Of a stretch of DNA of 64,000 nucleotides, positions 10,520 to 23,237 are shown one piece after another (the first letter of the stretch is position 1; the number at the start of each line of letters is the position of its first letter). Origin of the DNA: Asparagopsis taxiformis (Eukaryota; Rhodophyta; Florideophyceae; Bonnemaisoniales; Bonnemaisoniaceae); NCBI GenBank assembly GCA_030407315.1, contig JALQPE010000356.1, positions 62,001 to 126,000 on the forward strand, written 5' to 3'. Made by a program: the position numbers and the translations under genes. The notes under the pieces are model-generated. The model searched no databases, was not told where the DNA came from, and saw only the letters and a program-made list of their open reading frames with translations.

Positions 10520-12047
10520 CTACTAATTGATGGGGCTTGATGTTGTGAAGAAATCATCGATAAACGCGACACTGTAACGAAGGCATAGAGCCGTGGAGCC
10601 ACAATTCAATAATGTGTCCTTACAGACTCGTGGATCAGATGGGCGATAATACATGAAGTGCTTTTGTCCTTTCATCTGCTTGGAATTTGGGCTGCACGAC
10701 AAATTGGAGAGCCGAGTTGTGATGAACCCTTCAACAGAGTTTGTAATGGATGGTAGAGCTGGAGAGGCATCAAAGGTGCATGATGTGGGGCATACAAAAA
10801 TAATATTACGGGTGGTGAGAACCAACTGTGGTGCGAATGTGTAGGTGCCAACGCCACGTCATTCTGAATTACACTTTGACTTGAGAATTCCTTTTGGCAT
10901 TGATCCGAATGAAGCCATTGCAATGCACAATTTTACAAAAAAAACTGTTAGCAAAATAATGAAATTCAAGCTTTTTCCATTACATTCATCTCTGACGAGT
11001 TGTCATTATACGTTTCTGAATTTTATAACAAAAACCGATTTCTCAAGTCCAAATGGTTCGGCTCATACAGAAAAAGAAACAGCACTTGGTCGATAAATGA
11101 ACTTTACCGGAGGGTCAAAGCATAACAACACATTACGTTTCTACCTCGGTCACAGTACAGACGTGCTGTAAGGTAAAACCTTGACGAGCGCCACAACGTA
11201 ATCCAGAAATTTATCCTTAGATACGACAAACACAAACCAAGGGTTTGGAAACATTGGTCGTATGCAAAATATAATTCATTTCTAATTGGAGAAAGACATG
11301 TTTTCAATGCTCCCAAGCCTTCACACCATACAGCTTTTCGAGGAACTTCATTTTCGAAGTGCTTCATACAAAACATGGAATCAAGCATCTATTATATCGG
11401 ACCCATTGTTGCAGTATGCCATGGGCCTGTATTACACACCCTGAATTCCTTTGCTGTCACACCAATGCCAAGATGACCTGGAACATCTGAACAACATCTT
11501 CTCGCAACCTTTTCAGAAATTCCCAAACATCTCTTGGCTTCTAATATGTTTGTTTTCTCACGAGACAGCACCCCATTTCTGTAATTCATACGATTACGCT
11601 TCTTCCCAGTATACAGTTGTAGAGAGGAGTGAATGTTGCGTCGAGAAACATTGTATATCGGATGCGTTTGACGTACAATACAGTTCGATTCCAATTCAAT
11701 GATAGAGGTAGTTGGCCTACGAGTCCTAATTGCACGCATGGAGCCATGCGTACTTTCCCCGTACACATATTGATACATTATTGTGGCTGGCCAAATCGAG
11801 TTTACAGGAGAGAGATAGTTCAGAACGTCCTCAGCTGTTGTATTTTCTTGTTCTGGCCCTCATCTTCAACGATCACGTATACTCTAAAAATAGAAAATGG
11901 GTTCACTCAACAAACAATCTTAGTTGAGATCCTAATCACATCAAACACCAATGAATTGTAAATCCCGATCTCTCTACACCCTGGACTCTCCTTCTATCTT
12001 CTCATCAACCCTCCCTCAGGAACACAACAACGCGTACATCTGAAGGG
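10520..12047. other. Spacer between inverted gene copies; no supported gene
   Basis: Only short frames without motifs. The DNA is not shared between the two flanking gene copies, which limits the duplicated or converted tract to coding sequence. Confidence 0.45.
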
Positions 12048-12054
12048 TATAAAA
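12048..12054 (+). promoter_or_regulatory. TATA box (TATAAAA) for 12147-12629
   Basis: Lies 93-99 bp upstream of the ATG at 12147, the same spacing as in the paralogues at 9943 and 15505. Confidence 0.7.
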
Positions 12055-12146
12055 CCCCTTCCCACATCCATCATCACCGACCCAACCATCACATCATCAC
12101 ATTTCAACCTTCCAAATCACAAACACAACTCACATCAATCTCCATC

Positions 12147-12629
12147 ATGAAGTACACGGCATTCGTCATCGCCACCCTCTGTCTCTTCGCTTTTGCATCC
12201 GCCCAATTGGACATCGATACCGTCGATCACATGGGAAATCGCTGTGGTCCCCGCAGATGTCTTGTCGGACAGAGAAGACGCCTCGCTATTGCCCGCTGCC
12301 GTCGCTTCTCCGCCGTCTGTGTCCTCCGTAGATGCCGCATCAACAACCGTCGTGGATCTACTTGCGTTCCCATTCCACCCTCACCGACCCCCATGGAGCC
12401 CACTCCGACGCCCATGATGCCGACTCCCACTCCTATGATGCCCACCCCTACGCCAATGATGCCCACCCCTACTCCAATGATGCCGACTCCGATGCCGTGC
12501 CCCAACGTGTGCCGTCGACGCAGAACTGGTAACGCGTCCAGGAGACGTGCATTCCGTGATTGTCGTCGTATGTTTGATACTTGCAAGGTTGCCCGGTGCC
12601 GTCGTGGATTCGTCTGCACCGAGATCTAA
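12147..12629 (+). CDS. Secreted Arg/Cys-rich protein with PTPM-repeat linker (copy 2)
   Basis: 160 residues, with signal peptide [20 protein letters not shown]. The mature protein is the same as copy 1 (9943-10422, opposite strand) apart from the last few residues (FVCTEI here, FICTEM there). Two six-Cys modules (C-x4-C-x12-C-x6-C-x4-C-x9-C and C-x3-C-x16-C-x6-C-x4-C-x5-C) are joined by PTPTPMM repeats. Identity covers 442 bp but not the promoter or the start of the signal peptide. That pattern fits gene conversion or a trimmed inverted duplication. Likely secreted and strongly basic; function unknown. Confidence 0.85.
   Translation: MKYTAFVIATLCLFAFASAQLDIDTVDHMGNRCGPRRCLVGQRRRLAIARCRRFSAVCVLRRCRINNRRGSTCVPIPPSPTPMEPTPTPMMPTPTPMMPTPTPMMPTPTPMMPTPMPCPNVCRRRRTGNASRRRAFRDCRRMFDTCKVARCRRGFVCTEI
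12170..12611 (+). repeat. Inverted 442-bp block, right arm
   Basis: Partner of 9961-10402. The two arms enclose a spacer of about 1.8 kb and could form a cruciform or hairpin transcript. Confidence 0.8.
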
Positions 12630-14200
12630 GGATCGCGGGTGGCATCCGTAGTTTACCGAATGAGATTTTTGATTCGAGATGCAGTTGATGGTTGAGTTGA
12701 AGGAAAATTCTTTACAGCATTTAGATGATGACAGAAAGGACGTCAAAGGATTTGTTATGCTGTCCAATATAGAATAGTACGAAATGTAAACGAGATATAC
12801 GGGTTTCCCATGTATCGTTTATGACAAGAGGGACTCGTTGTCGGGTCGTAAGCCTGTGGAAAGCTTCATGTGAGACCTTGAAGAGACTAAAAAAACGTAC
12901 TGATAGCTGTTTTCGCGAACGCAATAACCTGCATTGGGAGGGGGCCGGGGTGTACAATCAACGAGCGGACGTATTCATCGTTCCAGGATTGAGTGTCACG
13001 AATCCTACTCTCGGTGCTTCATGGACCCAGTCATATCTTCTATGTCGAGAGTGTTGATGGGATCGGCGGCAGGCAGTGATACTTTGAACGATCCAACTTT
13101 GCGTCTCCATTGCGAGCGAAGCGGTCAAGCTGCTCCTGACAGTTTAGAGTTCATAAAATTATAAAACATTAAGGGAATAGAACAATTTAAAAGGGTTTAA
13201 ACTTTTTCACATTTTTGAAACATATGGGGAAGTTTAGATTACAGCGCGGCATCCAATTTGATCCCAGCTCGAATAGATCCGAAAATGAACGGTTTTCAAC
13301 GAATCATGATTGTGATCCGATTGATGTAATTGTGCTGTCCTGTAATCTTCTCGGTAGAATTGACAGATGTCGCCTGGATCCGCCTAACAGCCTTCCTTGA
13401 ATGAGAGTACCCTCTGAGGGTATGACTTTTCTCAATGGTGACAGTGAGGTTGGCATCCTTGTGGAACAAGGGTTTCAGTCTTGCAGTGGTCCAGATAATT
13501 GATATGCTGCACAAGCGAACGAGACGTCCAGAGGTCTAAACTGAGTGTTGCGCAAGACATAGGATACTTACGCGAGTTCGCTTGAGACCGTCACATTGAA
13601 AAAATTGTTGGCAGCTGCCTTCACGAGAATTTGCTGGCAAAATGACTCTCGTATGAAGCTCGATTGGGGCTGGGTTCATCATACCATCTGACTGATGCAA
13701 AAACACGCCTTCTAATGAGCCTTGTCACGTGCCTCTTTCAACTGCACACCTGTGCAATCCAACATGGACTGCGACGCATCCCTCGGATGTTATCACACCT
13801 CGAAGCAGGAGTAGTATTTTGACTGCAGAATTGTGATATGCCTAGCTGAGAGAGCGGAGCATACTAGCGTCGCATGGGTCTTGCTAACTTTCGTGGAGTA
13901 CGGGGCTGGTTCAATTGGACAGCGATGTCATATCATGTTCGGTATGAACTGCCGAGCAGTTGTGACCCTGTGTTGATCAATTTTAGGGAGACAATGGAAT
14001 AGTCAACATTGCTTTCCAGATGGCGTCAACGAATGACCCAGCGTACAAGCAGATGCGTCCTTGCCCACAATTGCAGCAATAAGACAAATAACTATGCAAG
14101 CCTGGTCTTTGTCTTTCTTTGAAGCAAGCGGAGTAGGCAGAACAAAATAGTCAACACTTTAGTGACATTGAACAAACGTACAAACCCATTACTCAAAACC
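12630..14200. other. No supported gene
   Basis: Only short random-looking frames (60-80 codons). I see no repeats, RNA genes or transposon motifs. Confidence 0.45.
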
Positions 14201-14581
14201 TCAGGCATCGGCACATTTGAAAAAGCGAACACCGGGGAAGCTATCACCACATCTAGTAACAACGCAATCGGGGGCGAGAGAAGCGCACTCTAGCTGGGCA
14301 GCTCGGCGACCGAAAGAGCGGAATCTGCAGATATTCGGGCAGTTTGATTCGGACTGATCAGCCACGGGCATGTTAGGCTCACAGATGATGCCGGCACGAC
14401 GACGGTTTCCACGGAAGAATCTGCAAGTAGTGAAACGGCAATTTGGAAGTGCTTCACATTGCATGCGGACACGTTGGGAGATTCTTGGCGATGCGGGGAA
14501 ACATCTGTTAGGGCATGGAATCATGTCGGCATTGAGACCGACGAAGAATAACGTGAGCAGAAACAGGATTGTTCGGTTCAT
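14201..14581 (-). CDS. Secreted protein of two six-cysteine modules without PTPM linker
   Basis: 126 residues from the ATG at 14581, chosen because it opens directly on the signal peptide MNRTILFLLTLFFVGLNA; an ATG nine codons upstream is possible. Module 1 starts CPNRC with spacing x3, x14, x5, x4, x13. Module 2 starts CPNICR with spacing x3, x13, x6, x4, x11. The modules match those of the PTPM proteins in cysteine order and in the C-x4-C core, but a short acidic-polar linker replaces the PTPM repeat and Arg content is lower. It is the form of the family lacking the repeat linker. Its second module is duplicated as a relic at 7976-8104. Role unknown. Confidence 0.75.
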   Translation of the reverse strand: MNRTILFLLTLFFVGLNADMIPCPNRCFPASPRISQRVRMQCEALPNCRFTTCRFFRGNRRRAGIICEPNMPVADQSESNCPNICRFRSFGRRAAQLECASLAPDCVVTRCGDSFPGVRFFKCADA

Positions 14582-14644
14582 GTTTGGAATATTTGAGAGA
14601 TCTTGCACATGATCTCCGGGTGGATGTGCGGTATTGCGATTGGA

Positions 14645-14651
14645 ATTTATA
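14645..14651 (-). promoter_or_regulatory. TATA box (TATAAAT) for 14201-14581
   Basis: On the minus strand, 64-70 bp upstream of the ATG at 14581. Confidence 0.55.
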
Positions 14652-15504
14652 CTGGTCCTGTGATGGGCTCGTCGGGGCGCGCGGGAATTGAGCAGATTTC
14701 AGGAGTGGAGAGGGTGAAAATTGATGGTTTGTAGTCGATTCCAGATTGATGGTTTAAGGCGGTAATGCGTCTCGTGTGGTGCAATCGCTGTGTGGTGCTT
14801 TCGTGTACTGCATAGTACGTAAGAGTGGAAATAAGTTTCTACGAGTGTATTCGACGACTGATGGACTGGAAGGGCGAGAGGGTCAACTTGTGTGAATAGA
14901 TTGTGCGGCATTGCAGCGGGAAACAATGCCCAGTGGTACTTAAACTGCGCGGTACTGTCGAAGCAGATGTTGGACGTTGGAAATCGTTGGGAGTAGCCCT
15001 TGATCTCGGGGCTAACGTGAACCGACTTAACAAAATCAATTGGAAAAGAAAATTGGATCGACTATTCTTTTCAATTTTTACCCAATCAGCCTCATTCGAC
15101 ATCATTTTTCCACCATTTTCTCTACAATTCCAACACCTTGCGCGAAGCTAAATGTATTCGCGTGACCAGTTCAACCCTCCACCTTGTCGTCAGCACTACC
15201 GCATCTCGGACCGATCCTTGCCAAGCAATTTCACCCGTACTATCTTTCTGCTAAGAAACCTTCATTCCCCATTCAAGCCTCATATCTAAACAGTGCAAAT
15301 TTCTCTCTGCGTGGCGCACATCATCTTCCTCGTTTACATTTCAATGCGTAAAACATTTTCGACTCAAAAATCTAACTCAATATGCTAATTCGACATCCGC
15401 CGCCAAAGAATAACGCTCTTACATCTCTCCGTTCAGCTCAAATCAAACAAAATCTGTCATGAAACGATATTCTTCACTATATTCCGCGCATCTCAAACTC
15501 CAGC
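14652..15504. other. No supported gene
   Basis: Intergenic DNA between two minus-strand family members; only short frames without motifs. Confidence 0.45.
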
Positions 15505-15987
15505 TTAAATCTCCGTGCAGATGAAGCCACGTCGACAGCGAATAACCCTGCACATATCGAACATGCGACGACAGTCATTGAATGCACGTCTCCTGGAAGC
15601 ATTGCGCGTGCGACGACGGCGACAGATATTCGCGCATGGCATCGGCGTTTCCACAGCAGCAGTCGGCGTCGGTTCTATAGGCGTCGGCGTAGGCATCACT
15701 GGAGTCGGTGTGGGCATCATGGGTGTCGGTGTGGGCTCCATGGGCGTCGGTGTGGGTGGAATCGGGACGCAACGAGATCCGCGACGATCGTTGATACGGC
15801 AGTTTCGCATCATGCATACTGAAGAGAGACGTCGGCATCGTGCAATTGCAAGACGTCTTCTCTGTCCAAGTAGGCATCTCCTTGGTCCGCAGCGATTGTT
15901 CATGTGATCGACAGTATCCAGGTCTGCCTGAGCTGTGGCAAATGCCATGAGGCAAATAGAAGCGATGGCGAATGCGGTGAACTTCAT
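15505..15987 (-). CDS. Secreted Arg/Cys-rich protein with PTPM-repeat linker (copy 3)
   Basis: 160 residues. The signal peptide ([20 protein letters not shown]) is followed by the first six-Cys module (CGPRRC...), a linker of PTPTPM, PTPTPV and PTPTPI units, a variant AAVETPMPC junction, and the second module (CANIC...CTEI). It is more divergent from copies 1 and 2 than they are from each other: a changed linker, MRNC in place of LRRC, and DRRGSRC in place of NRRGSTC. It is therefore an older paralogue. Secreted, basic, probably disulphide-bonded; function unknown. Confidence 0.85.
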   Translation of the reverse strand: MKFTAFAIASICLMAFATAQADLDTVDHMNNRCGPRRCLLGQRRRLAIARCRRLSSVCMMRNCRINDRRGSRCVPIPPTPTPMEPTPTPMMPTPTPVMPTPTPIEPTPTAAVETPMPCANICRRRRTRNASRRRAFNDCRRMFDMCRVIRCRRGFICTEI

Positions 15988-16079
15988 TGTGAATATTGTG
16001 CTCAGTTGTTCTGTTAATTGTGGACGATTGATTGGTGGTGATGGATGGTTGGGTCGTTGGTGATCGATGTCGGTGGAGG

Positions 16080-16086
16080 TTTTATA
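16080..16086 (-). promoter_or_regulatory. TATA box (TATAAAA) for 15505-15987
   Basis: On the minus strand, 93-99 bp upstream of the ATG at 15987. Confidence 0.65.
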
Positions 16087-17654
16087 CTACTCTGCTAGGC
16101 ATCGTTCGGATTCCGAGAACAGATTAGTAGGACAACGAGCGATTTGGAGTTGGGAGAGATTGAGATGCACAATTCAATGGCGTTCGCCCGGAAAATTACT
16201 TCACTGAGAACGTTTGAAGAGTTTGTATGTACACGTATCATGAGTGCCCTCAATGGACATGCTTCTTTCTATACATAACCTGCTGAACAGCAGAGGAGTG
16301 TCAACGTGTGCACACGGGAAGAAGTATCGCACCTAGGGGTTCATCAAAATTGTATCACTGGACCATAGATCTATTCACTTGTTTGGGTATTGTTAAACTT
16401 GGCTTATGGCACAGCAGATTTACTTGTCTCACAGGAGGAGAGCTGTTTGAATATGTCTGTGGCCACAAACTTATTTCCGTAATACCCACTTGCGGAGTAG
16501 GAACCTATTTTGCAAGATTTCAGTCATGTATAGTACTTGAGCAGAAATTCTGGCAAACAACGCGTTGAATGAAGTCTACTCCATATGGGCACGGAGCAGC
16601 ACTCTGAAAGAAGGAATGAACAAAGTTTCAACAATATTGTGCCCTTTCGTCAGATAGTTATTTGAACAAGGCATGAGTGAGGCAATGGAATATCAAGATT
16701 CGTACATTTGGCCTTTCGTGCAGAGGACATTGATTGTCGTTTGTTGCAACTTGCTGTCACAGCGCAACACTAACCATTGCTCAGCGCTTGTTAATCTTGT
16801 AGAGAACGCTCGATTGAAAATAAAAACAGATGAATAAAATCAAAGCGGCAACCGAGACCATAACTTCGCTGCTATGGAACGCAAGAGGAAGTTTCGGGCA
16901 TTACGTGGACTCGAATACGCCACATGTTGCATGAATTCTGTTTGAATCTTTGGCGCGCTCCCAAGTGATAGTATTCAGTAGATTGCAGGCAGGAAAGGAA
17001 GACATGAAGTCTCTAGAATCGCATTGTTGTGGCTGTCAAATTTAGTTATCGATGTTTCCCTCGCTGTACTCATGTCACCAATCGATGAATGTATGATACT
17101 TTTTGAGACCTGTCTCATGTCATACTTGTCATACGATGAAAAGTGACAGATAGACAATAGTTCAACATTGAAATTTCAAACAAAAATAACGATGACACAC
17201 GAGAAACGTGTACGACACCCCATTATCATATGCCGGGCCACAATTCATAGAAGGGTGGCTGTTGAGTGTAAGGAGCAGAGAACTACAAACAACACCTGAC
17301 GTTTTAGATCGTCATCGTCATGCTCAAACATTCGGTTATCTCTGACGTTGAATTGATCATCTCCTTCTACCTCTATCCGATATTTTTTGTGGCAGAAACG
17401 ATTCGTGCACCATCAAAATAATCACTCAGAGGAAGGATTCCTGTCCACTCGCTTGTCATATGCGCCATTGTTGACAGAGCAATAATCCGTTAAGTGATGC
17501 ATTAGAGTCAGTAGGTGGGCCTGAAAATTATTAAGCCAAAGCTTCATATCAGCGACATTTTCCGAGAAACTGCAATCTACGTTCCGTTTGAGAAAATGAC
17601 GTTCTAGACGTGCATCCACTTCAGAAAAGCCAGTGTCAGACACTTCCCGCAGAG
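16087..17654. other. No supported gene
   Basis: About 1.6 kb with only short frames; I see no repeats or RNA genes. Confidence 0.45.
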
Positions 17655-17661
17655 TTTAAAG
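17655..17661 (+). promoter_or_regulatory. TATA-like TTTAAAG for 17739
   Basis: Lies 84 bp upstream of the ATG at 17739, close to the family spacing, but weaker than the TATAAAA boxes of copies 1-3. Confidence 0.35.
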
Positions 17662-17738
17662 CCACCTCTCCTCCCTCCACAACGCTCTCTCCAACCCATC
17701 AAACTATCCATCCTCCTCCCGCTTCCTCACTTATCATC

Positions 17739-18247
17739 ATGAAATTCACCGCCTTCCTCATCGCCTCTTTCTGCCTCATCGCTTTCGCATCCGCTCAAAA
17801 CAATCTTGACATCGATGCCGTCGATCACATGAGAAACCCCTGCGGTCCCCGCAGATGCTTGGTCGGTCAGAGACGCCGCCTCGCTATCGCCCGCTGCCGC
17901 CGATTCTCGTCTGTCTGCATGATCCGTTTTTGCCGTTTGAATGACCGTCGTGGATCTCGTTGTCTCCCCATCCCGCCGACCCCGACACCCATGATGCCGA
18001 CACCGACTCCTATGATGCCGACCCCGACTCCTATGGTACCGACCCCGACTCCGATGATGCCCACGCCGACTCCCATGGTCCCTACCCGACACCCATGATG
18101 CCGACACCGGTGCCGTGCGCCAACATTTGCCGTCGCCGCCGCACTCGCAATGCTTCAAGGAGGCGTGCATTCAATGACTGCCGTCGTATGTTTGATGTGT
18201 GCCGGGTAATTCGCTGCCGCCGTGGATTTATCTGTACCGAGAAATAA
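17739..18247 (+). pseudogene. PTPM-family gene, frameshifted copy of 24191-24700
   Basis: Signal peptide [20 protein letters not shown] and a complete first Cys module are intact. One C is missing in the linker near 18085-18088 (CTACCCGAC here, CTACCCCGAC in the twin). The frame then ends at 18098, just after MVPT. The second module (CANIC...CTEK) continues in another frame to 18247. DNA from about 17692 to 18241 is otherwise nearly identical to 24144-24693, with one LPIP/PPIP difference. This is either a very young pseudogene or a base-call error in a C run. Confidence 0.75.
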
Positions 18248-18794
18248 GAACTTGAAGAGATGATGTATTGAAGCTCTATGACGCTGTGGTATAGAAGATG
18301 GCTTGACATAGATTTAATGAGGAGCTTGTTGAGTGAATGTGATGAATTTTGCAAGAGGATTAGTTCACAAGTTTTTATTACAAATAACGAGGTGAGGGTA
18401 GGTTTGACAACGTCATATATTCTGATAAAGTGCATTTGAAGCGGTAATGTCCTATTCTTGCAGAAAAGCCCCTCAGTATATTGTAATAGAAGGAAACCTG
18501 AGAATTAAGAAGGGGAGGCCGGAGAAGCTGATGTTAAGATGTTATCCGATAAGCAGGTAGCTCGAAAATGTTGCCTTATTAGAAGATAATTTACGCTGAA
18601 CACAAGCAGTGAGAGCAAGGTTCGTAATACAAGGAAACAAAAAGCCCCAGTACATTACACTCGTGATGAATTCGAACAAAGGGTATTCTATTGGGGCTCC
18701 TTGCTGTGAAAGCCATGTAAGTAATACTTCATCAATGAACATTACATCAAATTGAAACAAGGCAGAGGCTGAAATGATCAGCGAAAAATCTATC
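18248..18794. other. No supported gene
   Basis: Flank between the frameshifted PTPM gene and the Copia insertion; short frames only. Confidence 0.45.
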
Positions 18795-18799
18795 GTAAC

Positions 18800-18947
18800 T
18801 GTGAAGACAAATCTCGTCTCCTCACCGCAATGCACCCATTAACAATTAACACATAGAAATCAATTAAAATTAAACTAATCCATCGATACTTATACTCCGA
18901 CGCCGGATCAATAAACAGAGAGGGTATCGGACTCTCAAGACTTCACA
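18800..18947 (+). repeat. 5' LTR of Copia 1 (148 bp)
   Basis: Bounded by TGTGAAG and CTTCACA. Matches 23181-23331 except for small differences in the middle (AATTAAAATTAAAC region and TATACTCC versus TATAGCTCC). Confidence 0.9.
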
Positions 18948-18959
18948 GGTTATGGTCCC
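18948..18959 (+). other. Primer-binding site of Copia 1 (GGTTATGGTCCC)
   Basis: Directly abuts the LTR. It matches, with one difference, the complement of the anticodon stem-loop of initiator tRNA-Met (GGTTATGGGCCC). This is the internal 'half-tRNA' primer known from Drosophila copia. Confidence 0.6.
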
Positions 18960-21900
18960 ATCGCTACCTGACGACACACCTCGACATCTACGCTATCTTC
19001 GCTTCATCACGAACCGATCTATCTCACTATCCGCATCTTCCGATCCATCTCACAACATGACTGACAACACCTCACCGCCCCACCGACTCCCCACCATCAG
19101 CTTTCCTGCACTGACCACGCTCATCCCCGAAAATCCCAATCCGTGTGTTTGCTACTCTTCACGCTACCGCCACCGCCCACGGCGTATCCATACATTTAAC
19201 ATCCGACACGTCCCTACAGGACAACAATTCTCATCACTGTACTCAGCACGCCCTCACAGCCTCATTATATCATCACTCCCAGCCACCGTCGCCACGAGAG
19301 TGGTGAAGCGCAACATGTCCTCCAAACACCCTTCCAACTTCTCCAGCGCATCAAGAAGAAATCGCCACCAACACACCCGCCGATCACCAATCCCTCCGCA
19401 GAGAAGCTGAGTCTATCCGCTTCCTCGACCACACCACCCATCAACGACTACATATCCACTCATGCATCCCTCCGCGACCGCATGATATCAGCGAACTACC
19501 CCACTCATAAACGACGAAGCAACCACCGTCGACCTCATGCTCACAGGGCTGAAACATTCCGCAAAGGCATAGAAATGGGAAAGCTCCTAGCCGGAAACAC
19601 CCCAAGATCCATCAAAGAATTCTCCCTACGCATGCACAACCTTCAAGACTTCATTCAGCTTGAAGAAAGCACCCCACTCCATAACCACCCCGCGCAAATA
19701 CTCCCACCCTTCTACGACTCTCTGCCCACACACGCGATAGACGCAGAGCCGGACCAGCACCCCGCCATCCGTGCTCTTATCACACCTCACTAGGTTCAAA
19801 CCGCTACACTCCGACTCACAATGCCGCCACCCCCCACCACCCCAAAGAATGAATCACGAAGCCCCCTAATCGCCCCAGAAACCTCACCAAACATGGCAAC
19901 CACGCGAAGAGTGCCCGCTTCACCCCCACCACAAACCAAGAGATAGAACCACTGCCAACCACGCACCACACAAGCGACGGTACGTTCATACTCGACTCAG
20001 GAGCTCAACCTTCCCACGTCACCCACCCCACAACAGCAATGCGTCCTATCCGGAAACATTCCACCTCTGTCACAGCAGCTAACCAAGTCTTCTCTTGCAC
20101 CCACAGAGGAGTCCTCCACCTAAAATCCCCACTAGCACCACATTTCCATACCACCGTGGCCAACCCATCCATCTCTCCGAACCTCCTATCTGTTCACGAT
20201 CTCGCACAAGAATACGGAGAAGTCACATTCACACCCTCCCGCGCTTTCGTCATCAACAACAAGCATCCACAAAACCCCGCATCATGTTGACTGCAGAATG
20301 GCGCGACAACATGTACTGTGTCCGCGACAAAAAATAGTCACTGAGCCCGAACCAACACATAAAGAAACCCCCACACCACTCCCTGCAAAAGGCGCGCGTT
20401 GTATCCCCACCTCACGCAAACAAACCACAAAAACCGTCCCGAAACCCAACCAAAGGCAACCTCGCCCCAAACCACCAACAAACCCTTCCAGGCCACCACC
20501 ACGACCCATCTCCAATCCGACTACACCTTCCCCACGTACAATCACCCACAGACACACCCCACCCATTCCCACACACTCCAACAAACCCACAACCCCGCCT
20601 CGACCAAACCGCCGACAGCAAAGGCGAAAGAGGCACTAGAATGGCACCTCAAACTTAATCACGCACCACCAAGCGCATATCAGCAATGTCCAAATCCAAT
20701 AGCCTCCCCATACTCCCGAGCGACATAACGGAGACACCAACTACATGCTCCGCATGCGCGCCGGCGAAGCAATCCATACGCCCGCACCATCGAACCTCCC
20801 ACAGCTACTCCCCTGGAGAATTCATTAGCTCTGACATTTGCGGTCCGATCTCACCCAAATCCATAGATGGCAACTCCTACTTCGTTACCTTCATTGACGC
20901 CGCCACAAGATTCCTCATAGTCGACTACCTTCCGTCACGAGCCGCCGTATCCACATCAATCCCCAAACCACCATCAATCAAGTCTGCACACATCACGATC
21001 GCCCACCGCGCCACTTTCGCTCCGACAACGCCAAAGAATTCACTCAAACATCCATCCAAGACTACTTTCACCAGTTAGGCACCATATTCTCAACCACAGT
21101 CCCATACCAACCGCAGAAAACTCAATCGCCGAACGAGTAAACCGCACCACCATGGAAGCCGCTCGAGCGAACCTACTCCACTCCGGGCTCCCCAACCCGT
21201 ACTGGGAATATGCACACAAAGACGCCGTATTCAAACAAAATATGCTCTCCCACAAGGGCACAGGCACCACACCCTACGAACAATGGCACGGCACCCGCCC
21301 ACAACCCGCGCGCCTCTTCATATTTGGACAGATCGGCACTATCCCCCTACACAAACGGAGCTCAAAACTCAGCTCCAGAGCACTCCCGCACGATACCTCT
21401 TCGGAACATCCATGAGCCACATCTGCGTAGAAAGCTTCCCACCCCGACGACTCCACATCGTACGTGCCACCGATTTCAAGCCCTATTTCCACACAACCGA
21501 CCCACTCCAAACACCAAACGCCGCATTCCATGTCACTTCTCCCGACATACCCAGACAAATCACTCCAAACACCCCAGCACCATCCTCTACCAGCCATGCC
21601 CGCATGTACCCGACGCCGACGAATGGTCAGCGGCCCACGACAACGAACTTGAAACCATAGATGCCACCAAAACAATATCTTGGGTACCCTCATCATCAGT
21701 TCCTAAACGAACACGCATAATCCCCCTCAAGATGGCGTACCGCTACAAACGCCACGCTGACGGCAGCATCGAACGCCGCAAAGCCCGAATAACTGTCCGC
21801 GGAGACCGCATGATCCCCGGAATACACTACAACCCCCTCCATACTTCCACGCACATGGCGGAACGCACGACAATCAGACTCCTTTTCGCTCTTACTGCCG

Positions 21901-23237
21901 CATACAACCTCCACATTGAAGCCTTCGACATCAAATCCGCTTACATACACGAATTATACGATCCGTCACACACCGTGTACGTAAAACAACCTCCGCGCTT
22001 CAACGGCGAACTGAAACACAAAGACAAAACAGGGATCCTCATCCGCAACCTCTACGGCACCCCACCGGCAGCCCACATCTACTCCACTGCTCTCTTCCGC
22101 TTCCTCAAATCCTGTGGATACACTCCATCACACACTGACCCTACCCTTTTCTCCCACATCACTCACCAACCAAATACATCCACTTCGCAATAAGCATGGA
22201 TGACTTCCTAATCATATCCACCCACCAACAACTCATAGACAAACTCCACTCGGAACTTCGCCGCAAATATGACATCAAACGTATCGGAAAACCAACTCAA
22301 CACCTCGGCTGGCACATCTCATATCGGCAACAGGACAGTGCATCCACATTGGACAGCCACAACTCACGAAACACGCCCTTGAACGAGCTGGCATGCACGA
22401 ATGTAACCCCACCCAAACACCTTACCCAGAGCCGCTAGATGACTCTCACACCCCTCAACCGCTCACATCAACTGAATCCACCAAGTTCCGATCTATTCTT
22501 GGCGAACTACGATACATCGCCGACAGCACAAGGCCAGACATCCACCTCTCAGTCAACAGACTGGCTGCAAACATGGCTGCACCCTCTTCTACTGACCAAA
22601 GCCACCTCAAGCGAGTCCTACGCTACCTCCGCGAAACGCCAACCCACGGCCTCACTTTCCTCCCGTCTCTGACCCATCAAAGCACCACCTCCACTCATTC
22701 GTTGATGCAGACCACGCCAATGGCAGCGATCGAAAATCCACCACAGGAACTGTCCATACCTTCAACAACACACCCATATTCTGGTCATCCAAGAAACAGT
22801 CCACCGTCGCGCTATCCACTTGCGCAGCAGAATATATAGCTGCCTCCCACGCCTCAGAACAAACAATGTGGCTCCGCCGGCTACTATCCACATTCCAACC
22901 TATCACCACATCGACCATACTACACATTGACAACATGGCAGCCGTCAAAATTGCGCTCAACAAAACACCAACAAAACGCAAACGCTACATTGATATCCGA
23001 CATCACCACATTATCGACCTCATCCGACGCAACGAACTAACTGTACAAGACATCCCTGGACACCTCACCCCAGCCGACATCTTCACCAAACCAGTCCATC
23101 GCCGGAAACTAACATCCATACGCAATTCCATTAACATCCTCCCTCAACTTTCCACCTCGCATTGCAGTGAGCCGGGGGCCTGTGAAGACAAATCTCGTCT
23201 CCTCACCGCAATGCACCCATTAACAATTAACACATAG
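18952..23237 (+). pseudogene. gag-pol remains of Copia 1
   Basis: Pieces in several frames: a gag-like part to about 19790; protease with FILDSGAQ near 19986-20010; integrase zinc-binding HHCC remnant (LKLNH...CSACAPAK) and core with SSDICGP near 20690-21080; RT from about 21660 with the second catalytic motif as MDDFLIIS at 22196-22220; RNase H ending DIRHHH...DIFTKP near 23000-23100. At least five frame changes prevent a full polyprotein. Closest in layout to Copia 2 (32384-36919), with which it shares motif wording such as SSD-CGP and DIRHHH. Confidence 0.85.
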
